A program made the translations under genes and the position numbers. DNA of 9,434 bases. It comes from Prevotellaceae bacterium UBA1720 (lineage in GTDB: Bacteria; Bacteroidota; Bacteroidia; Bacteroidales; Bacteroidaceae). The notes beneath the pieces were generated by a model that was not told the DNA's origin, made no database searches, and worked only from the letters and a program-made list of their open reading frames with translations. The stretch covers positions 320 to 9,753 of the forward strand of contig DCIS01000117.1 of the NCBI GenBank assembly GCA_002317475.1, in the 5' to 3' direction. Positions 6,397 through 9,434 of this stretch are shown here, piece by piece (within the stretch, counting starts at the first letter, position 1; every line of letters starts with the position of its first letter).

Positions 6397-7644
6397 ATGA
6401 GAAATTATATATATAAGGTATGCATCATACTCACAGCCAGCCTGCTGAGTGCTTGCATTGACGACTACGAAGCAAATATCTCATCAGAAGAAGGACACCG
6501 ACTGGTGGTGGAGGGATCAATACGCTCCGGCGAGAAGTGCACTTTCTATCTCACCAACAGTGTCTCTGTCAACAACGCATCATCCGGCGTCTACAACTCC
6601 GAGATTCTTTCCGTCCTGGACGCAGAGGTCAGCGTTCTTGGCGAGGACGGCACTTGCTACACGAGTCATCTGGATGGCTCGGAATACCAGGTACAAGTAG
6701 GACAACTCAATCCTAACGTGCGTTACTGGCTGGAAATCAAGACCACAAGCGACGGCACTTTCGAGTCCAGTCATGAATACCCTACCCCAACGCCTGCAAT
6801 CGACAGTCTCAGTTTTCGTCAGAACAAGGAAGATGGGAAGGTACTAATCCTCCTTGGCACCTCTTCCCCAAAAGCAGACGAACCTATCTACCTGCAGTGG
6901 TCTTACGAAGAGGCCTGGGAGATTTACACCCCCTACTGTGCCACCTGGGCATTCGAACCAAGGGACAAATACGGCAGTTACTATGCTCCCTCTCTCACCA
7001 AAGCCACAACCGGAGAGAACGGAAGTGGCAACCTGCCCGAATTCATCCGTCCTCTCTCGCCCAACGAATACACTAACCACGGATGGGCATTCAGCCATTG
7101 CATAAATGACATTCATGGTAGCAGTCAGCAGTTTATAGAGAACAAGATAGCAGGACTGGACATTCGTCAAATCGAAGGCAGCGACAACCGTCTGCAGACC
7201 CGCTACCGCATCTGCGTGCACCAACGTGCCATCACCAAGAATGAGTACGAGTATCTGGAACTGAGAAGCAAGCAGACCACCGAGATGGGTGGTCTCTTCA
7301 CCCCGCTGCCTTCTGAACTGCCCACCAACATCCATTGTACAGATGGCAGCACGAAGGCCATTGGCTACGTGGGTGTAAGCAGTTCAACAGCCAGCAAAGT
7401 ACTATATATCAACCGGAAAGACATCACCTTCAATCCTGGATACAAAGCTGAACGTTACAACGACGAGGAATGTATTGAAAGGGGACAGAAGACCTATCTG
7501 CAGCGCTACAACAATGGGCTTCGCCTGCTTGAGTACGATGATATTTCCAGCAAATCCTCCTGGACACCGCAATGGTGCATAGATTGTCGGCATCCATACT
7601 GGGGTTGTACTACAACACGTCCCGACTATTGGGAGGACAGATAA
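6397..7644 (+). CDS. DUF4249 family lipoprotein, probably surface-exposed
   Basis: The 415-residue protein has a lipoprotein signal: MRNYIYKVCIILTASLLSAC, with lipobox LSAC and lipidated C20. The next residues, IDDYE, are acidic, which suits the Bacteroidetes surface-export signal. Residues after that (NISSEEGHRLVVEGSIRSGE) look like the start of DUF4249, a Bacteroidetes family of unknown function. The end WCIDC...GC...RPDYWED resembles the usual DUF4249 end. Ten cysteines besides C20 are present (48, 87, 181, 235, 273, 314, 359, 394, 397, 404). It starts 30 bases after the TonB receptor stop, and receptor plus DUF4249 is a recurrent pair in the phylum. By analogy with SusC/SusD or BtuB/BtuG it may be the lid or ligand-capture partner of the receptor; that role is inference. 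Confidence 0.85.
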   Translation: MRNYIYKVCIILTASLLSACIDDYEANISSEEGHRLVVEGSIRSGEKCTFYLTNSVSVNNASSGVYNSEILSVLDAEVSVLGEDGTCYTSHLDGSEYQVQVGQLNPNVRYWLEIKTTSDGTFESSHEYPTPTPAIDSLSFRQNKEDGKVLILLGTSSPKADEPIYLQWSYEEAWEIYTPYCATWAFEPRDKYGSYYAPSLTKATTGENGSGNLPEFIRPLSPNEYTNHGWAFSHCINDIHGSSQQFIENKIAGLDIRQIEGSDNRLQTRYRICVHQRAITKNEYEYLELRSKQTTEMGGLFTPLPSELPTNIHCTDGSTKAIGYVGVSSSTASKVLYINRKDITFNPGYKAERYNDEECIERGQKTYLQRYNNGLRLLEYDDISSKSSWTPQWCIDCRHPYWGCTTTRPDYWEDR

Positions 7645-7650
7645 AGACAA

Positions 7651-7678
7651 CTCCATTCCCATTTTTCAACTCTCAATT
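7651..7678 (+). repeat. degenerate 7-base periodicity before the third operon gene
   Basis: The 42-base gap between the DUF4249 gene and the next start contains four loosely related heptamers: CTCCATT, CCCATTT, TTCAACT and CTCAATT, then TCAATT and the start region. CAA recurs at 7667, 7674 and 7680, that is at 7- then 6-base steps. Pyrimidine-rich and without a ribosome-binding sequence, it may be a decayed slippage repeat like the two clearer ones in the left operon. Confidence 0.4.
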
Positions 7679-7686
7679 TCAATTAG

Positions 7687-9210
7687 ATGAAAAGGTTTTC
7701 CATCACATATCTGCTTTTGCTCCTCTCCATGGCCGTCATAGCCCAAGCAAGGGAGATTGCCTCTGCCTTCACAGACAAAGATTGCTATGTCACAGGTGAA
7801 CGTATGCATGTACGTATCACGATTACGGATGAACAACGCCAACCCAGCCTCACCAGTCGTGTAGCGTACGTAGAACTGTCTGATACCCTCACTCTTCAGG
7901 CACAAGGTATGGCTTTGCTATCCGATGGCCAGGGATGGGTGGACATCCCTTTGCCTACAACCCTGCACAGTGGTTTCTACATGCTCACCGTCTACACACG
8001 ACTGATGTGTCAGCAGGGGGTGGAGAGTTTTCATCGACAATTGGTGGCGGTAATCAACCCTATGCATGTCACACGTCGTGACGACATCAAGTATCACGAC
8101 ACTGAATCCAAATCGGAGAATGCACGCAGTTACAAGGTTGGTCAGTCTATCAGTGTTAGTGTACCCTCCAACATACAGACACTCAGCGTGGTGCGCAACC
8201 CTATCACTACCAATTCCTTCGACGCCCCATCGCTGCGTCCCATGCGTTCATCCTTCCTGTTGACTACACCCGAGGTAGAGGGTCATATTCTGTTGGCTGC
8301 CACCAGCAGTCACAATCCAGCCTCACAAGCTCGTCTGGCAAGCGTAGGCAAGGGTTCGTTCGTAGTTGATGGTCAGCAGATAGGGGACAGCCTCTGGTGC
8401 TTCTACACTCATGGTCTCATGGGCAACTTGCCCGTCATTCTGGAGGCACACAACGAGGAGGGGAACGTCCCCATCCATATCCAGTCGCCCTATGCGTCAC
8501 CCCTTCCTAAAGCCTTGCCCTCGCTGGAAGTATGGTGCAACGAACAACAACTCCTGGACCGTGTCAAGGGAGCCCTTCATGAGGAGACCCTCTCGCTTTG
8601 GATTGAGGATGACACCTTGAAACATAGCATCAACTTCCTCTCTCGCCGTCCCGACCATTTTTACGACATGGACGAATACACACGGTTTAGTACCGTTCGT
8701 GAGGCAATGGTGGAGTTCATTCAGGGCATTGACCGCCGAGTCGTCAAGGGTGTCCCCTTACTCTTTACGCCCGATCCACAGACGGGCATCTACAACAAAC
8801 GTCCCGCCTTGGTTATGCTCGATGGTATGCCCGTTCTGGATATTGACCGCATGATGGCCTACGATGCTCGTCTCTTGAAATATGTCCAGGTCTACAACGG
8901 CAGCTTCACCTTTGGCACCACCACCGTCCAGGGTGTTATCTCCTTCATCTCGCATCGAGGTCTACTCTCCAATTTCCAATTGGAAGAAGGCACGGAACTC
9001 GTTCGCTATGCATTCCCTCAGGACCACCCCGACTTTCTGGTTCCACAGACACCTTCTACCAGCACCGTCCTATGGAATCCCGCAGTCAATGCCAATCACA
9101 CCTCATTCAACGCCCCATCCATGCCTGGACGATATCAAGTCGTCCTTCAGGGCCTTGACCAGCAAGGCGAGCCCTTCCGCTCCACCTCCTGGATAGAGGT
9201 TACAGAATAA
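7687..9210 (+). CDS. exported macroglobulin-like protein with a barrel-less TonB-plug-like domain
   Basis: The 507-residue protein has a signal peptide at about 1-21 (MKRFSITYLLLLLSMAVIAQA) with no lipobox cysteine, so it is probably periplasmic or outer-membrane associated. Residues about 25-125 (FTDKDCYVTGERMHVRI, then DIPLPTTLHSGFYMLTVYT) resemble an MG2 beta-sandwich of the alpha-2-macroglobulin type. Residues 126-325 look like further beta-rich sequence I cannot name. Residues about 335-425 look like a degenerate TonB plug: ALVMLDGMPVLDID, then LLKYVQVYNGSFTFG and VQGVISFISHRG. The tail from 460 (VLWNPAVN, then MPGRYQVVLQGLD) resembles the closing beta domain of long Bacteroidetes MG2 proteins. 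No barrel follows. It is the last gene of the operon and ends just before a terminator. A partner role for the receptor and DUF4249 protein is inferred from position. Confidence 0.75.
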   Translation: MKRFSITYLLLLLSMAVIAQAREIASAFTDKDCYVTGERMHVRITITDEQRQPSLTSRVAYVELSDTLTLQAQGMALLSDGQGWVDIPLPTTLHSGFYMLTVYTRLMCQQGVESFHRQLVAVINPMHVTRRDDIKYHDTESKSENARSYKVGQSISVSVPSNIQTLSVVRNPITTNSFDAPSLRPMRSSFLLTTPEVEGHILLAATSSHNPASQARLASVGKGSFVVDGQQIGDSLWCFYTHGLMGNLPVILEAHNEEGNVPIHIQSPYASPLPKALPSLEVWCNEQQLLDRVKGALHEETLSLWIEDDTLKHSINFLSRRPDHFYDMDEYTRFSTVREAMVEFIQGIDRRVVKGVPLLFTPDPQTGIYNKRPALVMLDGMPVLDIDRMMAYDARLLKYVQVYNGSFTFGTTTVQGVISFISHRGLLSNFQLEEGTELVRYAFPQDHPDFLVPQTPSTSTVLWNPAVNANHTSFNAPSMPGRYQVVLQGLDQQGEPFRSTSWIEVTE

Positions 9211-9230
9211 GATGCAGTCCTACCAGGCAC

Positions 9231-9269
9231 AAAAAAAAAGACTGACCCTGTTACGAGTCAGCCTTTTTT
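9231..9269. terminator. bidirectional intrinsic terminator between the operon and ackA
   Basis: GACTGAC (9240-9246) and GTCAGCC (9257-9263) form a 7-bp stem around a 10-base loop, flanked by nine A (9231-9239) and six T (9264-9269). Read rightwards it follows the third operon gene by 20 bases but has one A/C mismatch. Read leftwards from ackA the same position is a G-U pair and the T-run is nine long, so it should work better for ackA. Confidence 0.85.
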
Positions 9270-9287
9270 ATAAGGTAAATTCTATAA

Positions 9288-9434
9288 TTAGCAGAGTGCC
9301 TTGGTGTCGAGGGCGATCATGAGCTCCTCGTCGGTGGGAATGCAGCAAATAATGACCTTGCTGTCATCTGCACTGAGGATAGCCTCGGTTGCACGACAAG
9401 AGCGGTTCTTCTGGTCATCCAACTTGATGCCCAT
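9288..9434 (-). CDS. ackA: acetate kinase, C-terminal 48 residues (runs off right edge)
   Basis: Acetate kinase converts acetyl phosphate and ADP to acetate and ATP, the energy-yielding last step of the Pta-AckA route in fermenting Bacteroidales. Only the end of the gene is in the window. It reads MGIKLDDQKNRSC at the edge, then SADDSKVIICCIPTDEELMIAL and DTKALC before TAA (9290-9288). The IPTDEELMIALDT stretch is the familiar AckA C-terminus, and a family member is about 400 residues long. The ATG formed by the last three bases is an internal methionine codon, not a start. It converges on the TonB-receptor operon and its transcript should end at the 9231-9269 terminator, 24 bases downstream. 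An additional cysteine pair (ICC) and a terminal Cys are present but have no known meaning. Confidence 0.88.
   Translation of the reverse strand: MGIKLDDQKNRSCRATEAILSADDSKVIICCIPTDEELMIALDTKALC

Noticed and set aside
6844..7335. 163-codon open frame on the minus strand
   Set aside because: Lies antisense inside the DUF4249 gene, with no promoter and no recognisable domain.
3436..7644. SusC/SusD polysaccharide utilisation pair
   Set aside because: The lipoprotein looks like DUF4249, not SusD, and the receptor lacks the CarboxypepD_reg start and usual SusC plug pattern; no carbohydrate enzymes are nearby.
9432..9434. ATG at the right edge as the start of a 48-residue gene
   Set aside because: The peptide matches the extreme C-terminus of acetate kinase, so this methionine is internal to a gene continuing past the edge.

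Overview
The window looks like a chromosomal segment from a Bacteroidales bacterium, most likely Prevotellaceae (Prevotella or Segatella type). Three things point there. Two divergent promoters match the Bacteroidetes consensus exactly (TTTG, 20 bases, TAnnTTTG). The start codons lack clear Shine-Dalgarno sequences. The gene content is typical of the phylum: a stand-alone PASTA protein, a TonB-dependent receptor paired with a DUF4249 lipoprotein, and acetate kinase. The genus is an inference.

Left half (1-3173), all on the minus strand, read right to left: a membrane-anchored two-PASTA-domain protein, an RluA/RluD-family pseudouridine synthase, D-alanine--D-alanine ligase (Ddl), and the start of a glycerol-acyltransferase-like protein that runs off the left edge. 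The spacing is tight (27, 11 and 73 bases), which suggests one transcript from the promoter at 3254-3285. PASTA, Ddl and acyltransferase fit an envelope-building theme, with RluD as a ribosome-modification passenger.

Middle (3174-3435): a 262-base divergent control region with two back-to-back consensus promoters, a palindrome over the minus-strand -33 box, and small inverted repeats in both predicted leaders.

Right half (3436-9210), plus strand: a three-gene operon ending in a terminator. It encodes a 976-residue TonB-dependent receptor with an unusual roughly 290-residue region before its plug, a 415-residue DUF4249 lipoprotein rich in cysteines, and a 507-residue exported protein. The third protein combines a macroglobulin-type N-terminus with what looks like a degenerate TonB plug and no barrel. 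They probably form one outer-membrane/periplasmic assembly of unknown substrate; this is the most interesting part of the window.

Right edge (9288-9434): the last 48 codons of acetate kinase (ackA) on the minus strand, converging on the operon and sharing a bidirectional terminator with it.

A recurring theme is that three within-operon gaps carry short runs with a 7-base period but different sequences (353-394, 2515-2542, and more weakly 7651-7678). No tRNA, rRNA, CRISPR array, insertion sequence or integrase is visible, and no gap without a gene exceeds about 262 bases.
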